Positions 1 to 11,617 of a stretch of DNA of 64,000 nt are shown here, piece after piece (the stretch's first letter is position 1; every line of letters begins with the position of its first letter). Origin of the DNA: Chionoecetes opilio (Eukaryota; Arthropoda; Malacostraca; Decapoda; Majidae). The stretch is taken from assembly GCA_016584305.1 (NCBI GenBank), contig JACEEZ010019061.1:1-64000 (forward strand), in the 5' to 3' direction. A program made the translations under genes and the position numbers. The notes under the pieces are model-generated. The model worked only from the letters and a program-made list of their open reading frames with translations, was not told the DNA's origin and made no database searches.

Positions 1-973
1 AAGGGTATATGATTTCTTATTCTATAAAAACTTGATTAACGCCATGGAACGCCATCCGACATTTTTGAAATACACCGGCCCCAGTGTTACCAGATCTATA
101 GATTAATATGTGGATCTACAGATATTAGGTCTAGTTTAAGATTTTCAGATTTTGCCTCTAAAATTGGCTAAATCCACAGACTTTTCTCAGATATATACCC
201 AAGTCTACAGATTTCAACAGGTATTTTGCCCAAGATTCTCAGATTTATATAAATTTTGTCTGGCAACACTGATGGCAACACATCTCAGGCCAGCTGCCAC
301 ACGTACGAAGTATATAGTCTGGTGAAGTCTCACATAGTCTCACATAGGTGAGAGCTGTTTAAACATCCTCAGGAAGGCACATATGTGCGACGGAGGATCT
401 ACTGTTTCCTTCTGAGGCCTGGCAAAGCCTCCAGTGGCCAGACCTTCGATGTTCCAGGCATTGGGCCTGGCCAGCTGCCAGCCACATGTTGTCGTACAAT
501 TATCTGGCAGCAAATATATTAATATGGTTATAGTTGTTCATTAATGGATTAATCTAAATTTCTACCGTGATATAATGCTATATTGATAATATGATACCGA
601 ATCTTGAATGGTATGTACGAGTTGATTTTATGGAGAAAATAATTACTATTGACGCATATATTTTCAATCTCGATGCATCCTAGACACCAATGTTACATTT
701 GTTAAATGAATTTGAATAATCTTTTGATTTGAAGAAAAAAACTAGGTATATAGAAGCATGTACAAAAATTTATCTATGAAGTCCACAAAATATGTATATT
801 TTAGTGAGATTCACAGGCTCTAACGGGATCATAAAATTCAGTGTAGTGGCCCATTGTTTTTTAACACTTTACTCTTCACACACCTTCGCAACAATATATT
901 TCCCCTTTCTAATTTACAATTCAATTCCAGTTTCTGCATTACATTTAGGTTAACAAGCTTCCTTTTCACAACC
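1..973. other. intergenic, no gene seen
   Basis: AT-rich sequence with no coding pattern that I recognise. A short direct duplication (tctcacatag twice) lies near 330-350. The stretch ends at the TTA target site of the next transposon. Confidence 0.5.
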
Positions 974-1009
974 TTAAGCCCCTATCTCACATTCACGAAT
1001 CTGAACACG

Positions 1010-1275
1010 AATGAACACGATTTAACGTTTTTCCTTAAATCGTGTTAGAACGTATGAAGGTCGCGCACTCATTCGTGTTCATTTGTGTTAAGTCGTGGTC
1101 GGTCGCGCGCGGTCGTATGGACGTCGCAGCTCGGCTTAAATCTTAAATCGTTTAAATTAAATCGTCAAAAATTTATAACACGATTTAAGCCGAGGTGAAA
1201 AGTCGTGTTCAGTTGTATGAAGGTCGTATGACAGTCTTGTTCAATTGTATGAAGATCGTGTTCAGTCGTGTCGTA
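1010..1275. repeat. subterminal short repeats, left side
   Basis: Degenerate direct and inverted copies of units such as gtcgtatgaaggtcgtg and aacacgaatcaacacgatt. They match those at 4570-5440. Clustered subterminal motifs of this kind often serve as transposase-binding arrays. Confidence 0.6.
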
Positions 1276-1915
1276 GTAGGGTCACTTAGGGCGATTAGCT
1301 TCACATTAGGTGAAGGAAGTATTTTGAGGGTCTTATCCTAAGCATTTTGTGCCGCTGAATCCGAAAATCGTAGTTGGGTCACTCGTTAGCGGTAAGTTTT
1401 CGCGCAATTGCAATTGGCAATTGGCAATAAAATTGGCAATTACAAATTGCAGAATGAGAACCAGACGTCGTAGAGACCTCGTTTTGGACTCAAATTGAAG
1501 CTTATTAAGAGTGCATAAAATGTTATTTAGTACTCCGTGGTTGTATCTGTTCGCATTACTGAACTATAATGGAAATTAGAGATAAGTGGAAAAAAATGGA
1601 AAAAATATAAAAAGGAATAATTTTGGCACTTAATTTCACATCAAAAGTCATGAAATGTTTCTGGCTGTATCTGTTCTCATAAAGGCATACCGTCTGATTA
1701 ATAGAAAATGGTAACTTTTCTCTGACTGTCCCCTCGTGGTCGTATTTTATGACATACGGTAATGAAATTTCGCAAATAAATGTAAAATTTCATTGGCTAT
1801 AATTTAGAAATTAGCTATAAACCCGTAAATAAAATAAATTCATTTTATTATATCGCACATTTTCCTTCCCAGGTCTCGCAATGAAATCGTCCCTTTCACG
1901 TCCCTTTCACGTCCC

Positions 1916-3830
1916 TTGGCTGCGACCCATGCCTTGGAAACGGTGAACCGGACTCTGAAAGGTGACGGTGGGCTTGTAGGGATCACGAAAAATCCCTCGA
2001 CGAGGACCAAGTTCTTCTTGATCCAAGACGAACTCTTGGCAATCAAGGCCAAATCATTCGGAAGTTCTGCTACGGCATCAAAGCACCCAAGGACAGCCCG
2101 CGGTCACGAAGAAGACACACGAGATGACCAAAGAGGTTGCTGGTCTTCTTCGCCAGCATAACCCCTTCACTCGCGAGAAAGCCCAACTCACCACCGTCCT
2201 TTCCCGCAAGGTGTTCCAGATAAGATGGTGGACGCACTGACAAGAATCGAGGAGACTGGCAAGGAAGCTCTCTTGAAGTGACGAAGAGGGAAGGATCAGG
2301 ACTGCGCAGCAAAGTCCATGGGAGGTCCTGCATCGTCAGCCTACCAATACATTCAAAACGCTGGGCAAGAAAGCCAAAGTTTTCAATCGGAGGGAAGCAG
2401 GTGATTGTCACGGGATCCTCAGACTTCACTCGGCGCCTGCTGCTCGCCCTCCAACTCGACAGCAGTCTGGACCTTCGCACCATCATCTCCAACTATGAGC
2501 TCTCCCTGTTTCCCTCTTGCCCTCTTTGACGACCAAGGCCACCCGCGGGTCACGACAAAAAGTGCCCTTCTCAGGGTTCTGGAGAAGATGAACGCGGCGG
2601 TCTCCACGGCCTCGCAAACCCCTTCATCCTCTCGCGTGCTGGTCCTCGACGGGATGGCTATCCTTCAGCAGCACCCCGTTCCGGCTCAGCAAACTTTAAG
2701 GACCTGGTGGATCCCTCCTGCAGAGAGTTGCCCAACTGGGTGTTGGCTACGGGGAGTTGCACCTTGTCTTGACAGGTACGACATCGGCGCGTCCCTCAAA
2801 GACAAGACGAGGGAACAGCGAGCCCGAGGTGGAGGATACGATATCGACATCCAAGCAGCGACGAGGATCAAAGCTGGAATGACCATGGCTAACATCTTGT
2901 CCACCAAAAGCAACAAGACTGCTATGACCTCTCTCATTGCCTCCCAAATCCAGCACCATTCATGGGGATTACGCGTCGTCTGCGCGTGGCGCGACAAAGC
3001 CGTGGCAACTTCTGGACCGGACGGAGCCAAGTTCGCTTCAGAACAAGAGGAAGTGGACACTAAGATGATAATCATATCTCCATGCTCGACAAAGATGTGG
3101 AGGCAACCGTAGTTTCTCCGGACACGAGTCATCGTCCTCCTCCTCCGCACTTCCCAAGATACCTCCCAACACGTGCCTCCAGCTTGGCAAGACGACTTTC
3201 AACGTTCAGCTCATCCACGATGAACTGGGCTCTCACGCGGATGTGATCACGTCCTTCCATGCTCTGACTGGTTGTCTACACCACTTGCGCCTCTTCAGGA
3301 AAGGCAAGTTGCAAGCTTGACCTGTGTTCCAGGCGGCCGACCAGGCAACCCTCGACGTTGGGGTACACTCCGAAGCCCTGGTCCGCTGACGCAAGAGAGC
3401 CTGGACGTGCTGTGCCGATTCGTGGAGCAGAATTTACGGATTATACCTGCTTCTCTGCCGCAGGCGAGGTGGACGGCACTTCAGAAGAAGAAGGTTGAGC
3501 AGCACTGGCCCCTCCGACAGTCAACGCCACCACCCAGCACATTATGCGAGCCCAGCTACAGGCGTCGTCTGGTTGTGGATGGGGCTGTAAGAAGGAGTTG
3601 GTGACCCTCGCCGACCAAGTACGGTACGGACCAAACCTGGCGCCTATCCCTTCCACCCTGCCATCCGCCCCGCAAAGTATCATGGATGGGATGCAGTGCG
3701 ATGCAAGACGAACTGCCGAGCAATCGCTTGCCGCTGTCAACGCCTGCAGACTCCTTGTTCGGAGCTTTGCGATTGCTCCCCGAGATGTGCATCAACGACG
3801 AGGAAGATGGGCATGAGGACGTGATGGCGT
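1916..3830 (+). pseudogene. decayed transposon-borne protein with nuclease-like motifs and Cys-rich tail
   Basis: No single frame is open, but conserved blocks appear in order across shifting frames: VLVLDGMAILQ (about 2640), LHLVLDRYDI (about 2760), SEQEEVDTKMI (about 3040), VVSPDT (about 3110), SFHALTGC (about 3255), and QHIMRAQLQ (about 3535). A cysteine-rich tail (about 3690-3795) has the pattern Cx3Cx4CxCx6Cx3CxC. I recognise these blocks from a large family of repeat-encoded proteins in invertebrate genomes whose acidic EEADTK and SPDTDV motifs resemble PIN/FEN-type nucleases. The function is unproven. It lies between the long inverted repeats and is probably their cargo or transposase. 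At least five frameshifts make it non-functional as written. Confidence 0.55.
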
Positions 3831-3978
3831 AGACGACATAGATATTCGATTTTTTCAACTGTGTGAACCGCTCGCTATCGCAAGTAAGGGATTTTTGTGT
3901 TCTAATTGTTATTTCCAAAAATACGCGGAGGAGACTCGGTTTCGTTTGTTTGAAAATTTTGTGTTCTGGATAATACTC

Positions 3979-4054
3979 GGTCACTTCGGGCGGAAAAAAG
4001 GCTTTCGCTTCACCTAGGTGAGGAAGTCTTTTGAGGGTCTTATCCTAAGCATTT
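3979..4054 (+). repeat. extra direct copy of the nested element's terminus
   Basis: GGTCACTTCGGGCGG, then the gcttcacctaggtgaggaag segment, then gagggtcttatcctaagca repeat the 1279 tip in the same orientation just after the pseudogene. This suggests two partial copies or an internal duplication. Confidence 0.6.
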
Positions 4055-4569
4055 TTCAGTTGAAATACCCTGTTCTTACGCAATAATTGTACCCACCCTT
4101 GCACAAATTCGTTAATTAAATGTGTCCTAAGAACAATTGTTTGTTATTTTACTTTTTTACTAATTAAATTTAGTTTTTAATTATTAAGAACTCAGGCTTA
4201 AGGCCAAATTATTCCTTTTATATTTTCCCAATTTTTTTCCACTTATCTCTAATTTCCATATAGATCAGTAATCACGAACAGTACAACCACGGAGTACTCA
4301 ATAACATTTTATGCACTCTTAATAAGCTTCAATTTGAGTCCAAACGAGGTCTCTACGACGTCTGGTTCTCATTCTGCAATTGTAATTGCCAATTTTATTG
4401 CCAAATTGCCAAATTGCAAATTGCGCGAAACTTACCGCTAACGAGTGACCCAACTACGATTTTCGGATTCAGCGGCACACAATGCTTAGGATAAGACCCT
4501 CAAAATCTTCCTTCACTAAGGTGAAGCGAACAGCCTTTTTCTCGCCCTAAAGTGACCGACTATCGGGGA

Positions 4570-5440
4570 GCGTGGGAAGAAACTCATACGACCTTCATAC
4601 GTTTAAACACGATTCAACACGACTTTCATACGCCTTTCATACGACTCCCATACGCCTGAACACGAAATCCATACGTTTGTCATACGACCGGAAGAGCCCA
4701 TCACGTGACTGAGTGAGAACGTGGGAAACCCCCTGAAAGTGAAAGCTCATTCTACAGCCATGCCAAACCTCAGGCGGCCGAAACGGAAGCTCCTCCAAGC
4801 AAAACCTTCGAAAGGGAAACATCCTTCACCACCAACCATGGATGAACATCCACCGGGTACCCAGAGACAAGATGATCGGATCATACCCAAAATGGCCTTA
4901 AAACCTTCCCCTGGTCAACCTGGTTCCAAAACTGTGCCATATGATGGGATTGCGCCACGGGGGGCGGAACCTATAGCACACACACACACACAGACATACA
5001 CACACACTTTCGCTTATATTATTATAGATAGATGACCCACGTGACCAAAATAAACAAAAATATGTCGTATGAAGGTCTTGCTCAGTCGTATGGAGATCGT
5101 GTTTATTTTTGTAGTCGTATGGACATCGTAATGATTCGTGTTTAATCGTATGGCGGTCGTGTTGATTCGTGTTAAGTCGTATGACAGTCGTGTTTGGTGA
5201 TATGACAGTCGTATTGGGGTCGTGTTAAATGAGGTTAAATCGTGTTGTATCGTATGAATATCTTATGACGGTCGTATGAGTGTCGTGTTCAGTCGTATGA
5301 AGGTCGTATGAGGGTCGTGTTTGGTCGTATGAGAGTCGTGTTTGGTCGTATAAGGGTCGTGTTTGGTTAAGAAATTTGCATAAACCACAAGGTCGAGCAC
5401 GAATCAACACGATTTTTCAACTTTTCTTAAATCGTGTTTG
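4570..5440. repeat. subterminal short repeats, right side
   Basis: Many tandem-like degenerate units of cgtatgaaggtcgtgtt type fill the inner flank of the right end, mirroring 1010-1275. A dispersed-repeat tail (4865-5032) interrupts them. Open reading frames here are by-products of the repeats. Confidence 0.6.
4865..5032 (+). repeat. dispersed repeat tail, shared with 44160-44296
   Basis: The blocks aaaaccttcccctggtcaac, aactgtgccata and cttatattattatagata, with a CA microsatellite (4978-5008), recur in the same order at 44165-44296. This looks like the 3' end of a non-LTR retrotransposon or a SINE. The identity is inferred. Confidence 0.5.
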
Positions 5441-5477
5441 CAATTTCTTAAATAGTGTATGTGAGATAGGGGCTTTA

Positions 5478-6300
5478 GTGGGTATTTCGCCAGGTAAAAT
5501 TGTAAAATAAATGATAAATAATCACAAAATATCCAGACCGTGTGGTTACGTTGGGAGGTAAACAGTGACTGGGGTTAAGGCAAATGGCAAATCGTAACCA
5601 TAAGACATGTACAAGACGCGTCCCACAGCATTACGTAGGAATCACGGACGGTACTAGCCTACTACGCTTCAGTGACACTCAAGCGGCTATCACACGGGGC
5701 GTTTCGTTGGACTGTTTCGTCAAACTTGCCATTTGGTCGGACTGTTTGGGCGAACCTCGAGAGTCATTTCGCTCAACATGTTGGGTGAAATGGTTTTGTG
5801 AAATTATACAAAATGTTGCTCATTCGACAAACATACTGTGTGGTCAAAATAAGTATACTTTTTCTGCAAATTATAAAGTGTTATAATTATTAAGCATTGA
5901 AATGAACACCATCATATAATATACATAACAGGAAAATTATTACAGATCAGTCTATATTATATATGTGATATATTTTCAGAAATATGAAACTGATTTGATG
6001 TGTATACATTTAGCGGTAAAAATGGACGAGGACTGCGTGGTCCTTTTCAGAGACACTTGACTACATTTTCCTGTCCAGAAATTGATGCTTTTTCAGATTG
6101 AGATATTTTTATTTTCCAGAAACCTGTTAAAAAGTTTTTTCACCAAATCCTAGGGTCACCGTTTTCATTGATAACAATGTATCTCCATCAGAAAAAGCTC
6201 TAAAATTTGTCCAGAAAATAATAATCAGTGTCTCAGAAACCAGGGCAGGGATCCAAAGAGAGTTTAACACCAATGGTGCTAGGCTTAACAACATACCTCT
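5478..6300. other. intergenic, no gene seen
   Basis: Mostly AT-rich sequence with no recognised repeat end or coding motif. A 100-codon open frame at 5584-5886 has no recognisable content. Confidence 0.4.
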
Positions 6301-6611
6301 ATTTCTACCAGGGCTTTAAAACGGTTTAAGGGAACGAAAACGAAAACCGAAACTAACTAAATTATGCTCGGAACAAAAACGGAAATGAAAACATTATTAT
6401 ATTTACTGTTCCGGAGCAAAAAAGCTATTTTTAAAGCCCTGTAACCAGTTAATAACGTTATTTTTTCGTTCCATGCCATATTTGGTCAATAATCCATTTT
6501 CACTTCCAGTAGCCAAATGATTTAAATAAATACATCTATATTACATACATACATCAATTAAGTCTACTGTATTTGTTCACTTGACAATTGACGATGTGGT
6601 TTTGTGTCAAG

Positions 6612-7645
6612 TACAGTAAACCCTCTCGTATTCGGACCCTCATTATTCGGACTTCGACATTATTCGGACCTTCTCCTTTTTTTTTTATGTTATTTTTATT
6701 ATGGGTAGGTAGGGTGTCATGATGTGAGTCAGTGAGGTTAGAGGCCCAGGCAGCCAGGCAGAGCATTTGTGATCCATCACTGAACATATACTTTGTATAC
6801 TGTAATTGTGGTTTCTCTGTTGTGCCCAAATGTTGTATTGGCGAGTGATCTGAGGCCATTGAGCCTTGGGCCCAGATCCAGCAACAGAGGGGTTATCTCC
6901 AGCTACCACCCACTCTCCCACCGCCTAGATACTACCTGCCCTTACTACCGTATCCAGCAAGCCTCCCTCGTTAGGTAGTTAACAGGTAGGAAGGCCCTGA
7001 CTGGCTTGGGCGAGTAATAACGTCATCAAACTTGTCATCAGTCACCAGCCAATGACAAACTGTTTCTAAAACTTCTCGACCAATCACAAGTCTACAAGAC
7101 GTTTGACACGGCCTTTAAAGGTCATGTCAAACGGACACTTTTTATGTTAGTGTTACGGGGTGGCCGCGGCAAGAATGTTTCCCCGTCACTGGCTACCTCT
7201 CAGGACAACACGCTGTCATCCGCCTCACCTGTGCCTTCCTGAAGAAGACAGGTCAGCTACCATGCCTGTGATAGCATCATAGGATATCACCAGGGATTAT
7301 AGGGTTCCTCAAGGGCTCCTCGCAGCCCTACAACCAACACCAAGAAGGAGGAGGAAACTTCCGCCATCACGATACTGCTGTCGGCTGCCGCTGCCAGACG
7401 TAGGACTGACAGTGCTGTACACTACTCCTGTACAGTACTGTATGGTGTATTTTTACTGTAATTTATTTATTTACATGATTTATCTTATGTTTATTGATAT
7501 TTGCATGACTTAGAAATTTTCTATATTCACCTAGAATTATTTTTTTTAATCATCATTATTATTTTCTCCCTGCATTATTCGGATCCTTGCATTACTCGGA
7601 CCACTCCTTGGCCCAATTAGTCCGAATACGAGAGGGTTTACTGTA
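6612..7645. mobile_element. pogo/Tigger-like element, non-autonomous
   Basis: Inverted ends CAGTAAACCCTCTCGTATTC (6614) and its reverse complement (to 7643) are flanked by TA (6612-6613, 7644-7645), the Tc1/mariner target duplication. Subterminal 'ttattcgga' motifs recur at both ends. The 1,030 bp interior has no transposase frame; it contains GC-rich stretches near 6900-7400 that could be captured sequence. Confidence 0.8.
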
Positions 7646-7890
7646 GTATCATATGCACCACTTTTCATTTAATATGTGAAGAGTAACTATTTTTTACCTT
7701 ATATAATTATGAATTCTTTGTGTCTTCGCGATATGCATCACGTTCCCTTATTTTATTACACTTTCTATTCCTGCAATCATTGAGCTATGATACTGCAGTT
7801 GGGTTTAAGAACATGCTTAGATTAATATCCAGTATTAAAAAATAGATAATATATCGTGAGTATGTGCTTAAACTCTTAACTGTGTTCATA

Positions 7891-8275
7891 GCCTAATGCA
7901 GGGGTGGGGAACCATTTTACTACCAAGGGCCATTTGGATATTAATGACATCATTCGCGGGCCATACAAAACTATCAACTTAAAAATCAGCCTGCTTTTTT
8001 TAGCCGACGAGAACCATACATGAATTTATACATGTCTGTCCCGTCATCTATGTGTCCTATCCGTCCCGTAATGGACGTGCTTGTCCCTTAGAATTTACGT
8101 TATAAGTATTATGCATGCACTTTATAACGATTTATGTTGGTATGAAAAATAAGCTCCTAGATTTATTGGATTTTTGAGTCTCGTCTGTGGTTGCATTGGC
8201 AGGAGGACCTGACCAAATGGTTTTGCGGGCCTTATACGGCCCGCGGGCCAGACGTTCCCCACCCCTGGCCTAATG
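7891..8275. mobile_element. small hAT element (MITE) with 8 bp target duplication
   Basis: The octamer gcctaatg borders both sides (7891-7898, 8268-8275). The 369 bp element reads CAGGGGTGGGGAACC at its start and GTTCCCCACCCCTG at its end. The internal 'gggcc' blocks near the ends are typical of short hAT-Charlie-like elements. It is nested in the older hAT element. Confidence 0.88.
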
Positions 8276-8821
8276 CTTGGTGCGTCGAATTTCGGTGTGA
8301 GTATCCTAGGTTCGAGTCCTTGGAATACCACATGTAGTCATTGCTTTCATTGATTAGGTTTATTTGATTAGTGGGTTGGTGATATTACAATTAATATATT
8401 TTTGCCATATATAATATTAATAAATATTAGTGATTCATGTCTTTACGCGGCAACTGAGATTGCATACTCCTACACTATGCTTCCTGTATTGTATATGTAA
8501 ATGTGTTGCCTTGTTTGAGTCGTACAATAATGTAATTCTTACGACATCTAAGGGTTTGATTTTGTTGGATACTGTGGACCATGAAATGTATGGCTTTATT
8601 ACCATCTATAAGAATGTAGTCATGTGTAGGCATTATTATTTATTAGGGCTAATAGCATATTCAAATTTGAGAATAACGTTCTAACCGGTTTTAATTTCTT
8701 TCTAACCAGTTCAGGAATGTTATGTTTGGAGGAGGAACGAAAAAAGAAACTTTAATAATACTGTTTCTGATCGGAACGAACCATTTGGAAAATAATTTAG
8801 TTTTCAAGCCCTGATTTCTAC

Positions 8822-9330
8822 ACCCTGGACCCTGGTGTTAACTGGTATCCAAAGACGAGACATGGCAGTGGCGGTATGTGGTTGCTCATAGCTGAGTGGC
8901 TGAGCGACTACAATGACGTCACAGCCTCGCCAGGGAATCACAATTGTATTTCTCAAACGTTTCAGCCAATTACAAGGCTTCCACGTTTTCAGATTTGTTT
9001 ACAACTATCTTCCACACCAAAATCAGCCGTCCGTACTTAATTCTCAAAAAGTAAGTCATTCCATCATTCTTTCTTTCCCTTTGTCACCTCTGTCGCTTCG
9101 TCAACACCTGTTCCCACCTTCACACACGCAACTGTGTTCAATTCCTTGTATTCTCCAGCTATTCCATCATTCCTTCTTTCCCTGTGTCACCTCGCTTTGC
9201 TTCAACACTTGTTTCCACTTCCACATACACACGGGTAACACGCCGGTGTCTTTTTACTTCCTTCTATTCTATTCCTTTATATTAGGCCGAGGTCTTCTTC
9301 TTGTAACCTCTTTCACTTAGTATCGCTTCG
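8822..9330. other. no gene recognised; CRE-like site
   Basis: Contains TGACGTCA near 8911-8920 and a C/T-rich stretch around 9060-9290. A 135-codon open frame has no recognisable domain and low-complexity F/S/H/L composition. I do not call it a gene. Confidence 0.35.
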
Positions 9331-9334
9331 TAGG

Positions 9335-9530
9335 TCTAGTGTTGGCCGAAGCCACTACCCCGGGAGGCGGGTCACAAACCCCCGGTACCCATTCACTGCT
9401 GGATGGACAGGGGCTTGGGTTTTAAGGAAAAGTTCACACCACATACGTGCAGGTTCTGTCTGCCGGAGCCATGCGTGGTGCTGTCTGGCATCGCTACCCG
9501 GATCGAGACTCACCCAACTCCATGGCACAT
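9335..9530 (-). repeat. SINE, minus strand
   Basis: The reverse complement of 9340-9450 matches the body of the tRNA-derived SINE at 35139 (shared blocks: gcccctgtcc, cagcagtg, aatgggtacc, ctcccggg). A weak B-box-like gagtctcgatccgg lies upstream in minus orientation. Confidence 0.6.
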
Positions 9531-9954
9531 CACCACATTACAAAATCACCACAAGCGCATGGGTTTGTTCTATGGCCTCGTTTGTATACTTGCCTATTCA
9601 GTTCTTGAGTCAGAAAACATCATATATCTCAATTTATGAGGATTTTTGTTTTGGGGAGAGGGGAGATTATGGGCAAACACTGGAATAATACCTAAGTGCC
9701 TACTATATGCTGCTGTAATATCATTCAGGGTAATAATGGACGAGGATTTCGCGGTCTTTTTCAGACACCAACTAGTTTTTGCCTTGCCTAAAATAGGTGA
9801 TTTTTCTAATGGATATAGTTTTATTTTGGGCAAAACCCATAGTAAAAAAAAAAAAAAAAAAAAAAAAATCAAATTTTATGGAACCGTTTTCCATTAAAAA
9901 CACTATCTCTATCATAAAAAGCACTAAAACTTGGCCGGGAAAAATTAGTCAGGG
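9531..9954. other. no gene seen; poly(A) run
   Basis: Unassigned sequence with an A-run at about 9843-9867, possibly a retroposon tail or pure microsatellite. Confidence 0.4.
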
Positions 9955-10325
9955 TCTTATAGGTTTTAATGAAACCTAACCTAACCTTATAGTTTTAATG
10001 AAACCTAACCTAACCTTATAGTTTTAATGAAACCTAACCTAACCTTATAGTTTTAATGAAACCTAACCTAACCTTAGTTTTAATGAAACCTAACCTAACC
10101 TTATAGGTTTTAATGAAACCTAACCTAACCTTATAGGTTTGGTTAGGTGATGAAACCTAACCTAACCTTAACCACAAAGTATACCTAACCTAACCTTATA
10201 GGTTTTAATGAAACCTAACCTAACCTTAACCACAAAGTATACCTAATTTAAACCCTTTATAGGCTTTAATGAAACCTAACCTAACCTTAACCACAAAGTA
10301 TACCTAACCTAACCTTAACCCTCTT
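9955..10325. repeat. tandem array with embedded TTAGG telomere-type units
   Basis: About ten units of roughly 24-40 bp, each holding ttttaatgaaacctaaccta. The cctaacctaacc core is the complement of the arthropod TTAGG telomeric repeat. Two unit types alternate in the later half (one with 'accacaaagtata'). Confidence 0.8.
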
Positions 10326-10468
10326 ACCTACTGAGGTTGTGGGAAGCGTCGAATGAATGCAGTCGCTTTGTCTCCACACTCACATCCTACACAATCTATG
10401 TCTCGCCATAAACTGATTCAAATCAAAGGCTTACAGTAAAAAAATCCGTTGACTTATTGAGAGCCTTC

Positions 10469-11017
10469 GATTGGCTCCCGAAACTCCTATGATTGGCTAA
10501 ACTATCTTACGTGTCTGATTGGCTAAAAGAAAAAAATGTGAGCCTGTCATTGGCTAATTTTCGGAGTCTGTGATTGGCTAGCCTCTGAGTCTCTTGATCC
10601 GTATGAAAAATAGGAAGGTCGTGACTCCGATCAGTATCCAAATAGAGTTGGATGGAGGAGTGTGTGTCTGTGTGCGCTATAGACAACAAAAGAATAATTG
10701 CAATTGTAACGCGAGAAAATGGGTTAATCCTGTGACTCACGATTGACGAAAAGTTTACACTGAGTGGTGAGAGTAAAGTAATATATATATAGCCAGTTAT
10801 TAAATAATAAAAAATGTTCTTCACTCCTCAGTCCCAATTCATTTGGATATAGGTTTCCTGCCATATGTTTATGGTCTCATAGTCACTGGTGACGTCACGG
10901 GAAGAAGGTAAGAGAGAAGGTAGACAGCCGCTCTCGATCTCTTTCAACCCAACACCCAAGTGGAACGGTCGTGTGGAGGGAGTGTTTCCCCTGCAACCCT
11001 CAAGAAGGTATGTGAGT
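10469..11017 (+). promoter_or_regulatory. promoter-like patch: five CCAAT boxes, TATA, CRE, splice donor
   Basis: Five inverted CCAAT motifs (ATTGGCT) occur at about 10469, 10491, 10517, 10548 and 10572. A TATA-like run lies at 10780-10795, a palindromic TGACGTCA at 10888-10896, and a strong 5' splice donor match (AAG|GTATGTGAGT) at 11005-11017. The order fits a promoter plus noncoding first exon on the plus strand, but no downstream coding exon is recognised. It could belong to a repeat. Confidence 0.35.
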
Positions 11018-11617
11018 GACGGTGTACTTATAAGGCTGTCTAGTGCATTGATTAGTTCATGACAGACTTGTAACTTATGATATGTTATCAGGGTCTGGTG
11101 TTTGGAACAGTGAGCTGAGCGGAGTGAGTGGTTGATACCCTGAATTGACCCAAGTGTTTGATGGCGGCGATACTTGTGTGTTGCTGAGTGGAGCGGAGTT
11201 GGTGACCAGCTTGGACACCAGTATATAGAGCTAAGACCCTATGGTAGCTCCGTTGTTTATTTATGTAGATAGGTATAGTACCTAATAACTGAGTGCAGGA
11301 ACTTTTGTGTCTGTGTTAAGCCCGGATGAGAAGTTAGTCGTTTCGGATATTATTATTTCGAGTGATATTTCGGTGAAACCATTGGAGCTGTGATGTGATT
11401 ACTGATCGTGATGATTATAAAGCAACCCTGTTAACGAGTCGTTCATTAAGTCCCAGTTATCCTCATATATTCTCTAAATCTCTAATTCTTTTTTTCCCAC
11501 TTATTGTGGGTGGTGGCAGCGTAATCGCCAGGTTTGTGGAGCCCTTCAAATTAACATCTAGCCAAAAAAAAAGGGGGGGGGGGGGGGGGCACTACACAAT
11601 ATATAAATCATTTGGTA
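11018..11617. other. no gene recognised
   Basis: If the donor at 11008 is real, this would be intronic. It ends with an A-run and G-run (about 11565-11590). There is no coding evidence. Confidence 0.35.

Larger units (their letters stand above)
1279..4557. mobile_element. nested DNA element with ~320 bp terminal inverted repeats
   Basis: The sequence 1279-1600 is found again, reverse-complemented, at about 4240-4557. Shared blocks include GGTCACTT-GGGCG at the tip, the segment reading gagggtcttatcctaagca, and an AT-rich block near gagtgcataaaatg. Between the arms lies a decayed coding region (1916-3830). A third, direct copy of the tip occurs at 3979-4054, so this copy is rearranged. I could not define a clean target duplication. 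The superfamily is unassigned. Confidence 0.6.
974..5477. mobile_element. DNA transposon with TTA target duplication (PIF/Harbinger-like)
   Basis: The left end at 977 reads AGCCCCTATCTCACAT and its exact reverse complement closes the element at 5474. Both ends are bordered by TTA (974-976 and 5475-5477). A 3 bp TTA/TAA duplication with a short inverted repeat is typical of PIF/Harbinger; the superfamily is inferred because no transposase of that type is visible. Inside the ends, dozens of short units related to cgtatgaaggtcgtg fill 1010-1275 and 4570-5440. The centre is occupied by a separate element (1279-4557). Confidence 0.65.
6301..8821. mobile_element. hAT DNA transposon with perfect 8 bp target duplication
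   Basis: The octamer atttctac is present at 6301-6308 and again at 8814-8821. The element between them (6309-8813) starts CAGGGCTTTAAAAC and ends GTTTTCAAGCCCTG, imperfect inverted repeats of the hAT type. No transposase remains, so this copy is non-autonomous. It carries two later insertions: a pogo-like element (6614-7643) and a smaller hAT element (7899-8267). Confidence 0.85.

Noticed and set aside
2070..3150. Minus-strand ORFs of 140 and 154 codons
   Set aside because: They are shadows opposite the recognisable plus-strand pseudogene blocks.
8913..9320. A 135-codon plus-strand gene
   Set aside because: Composition follows the C/T-rich DNA and no motif or splice context supports it.
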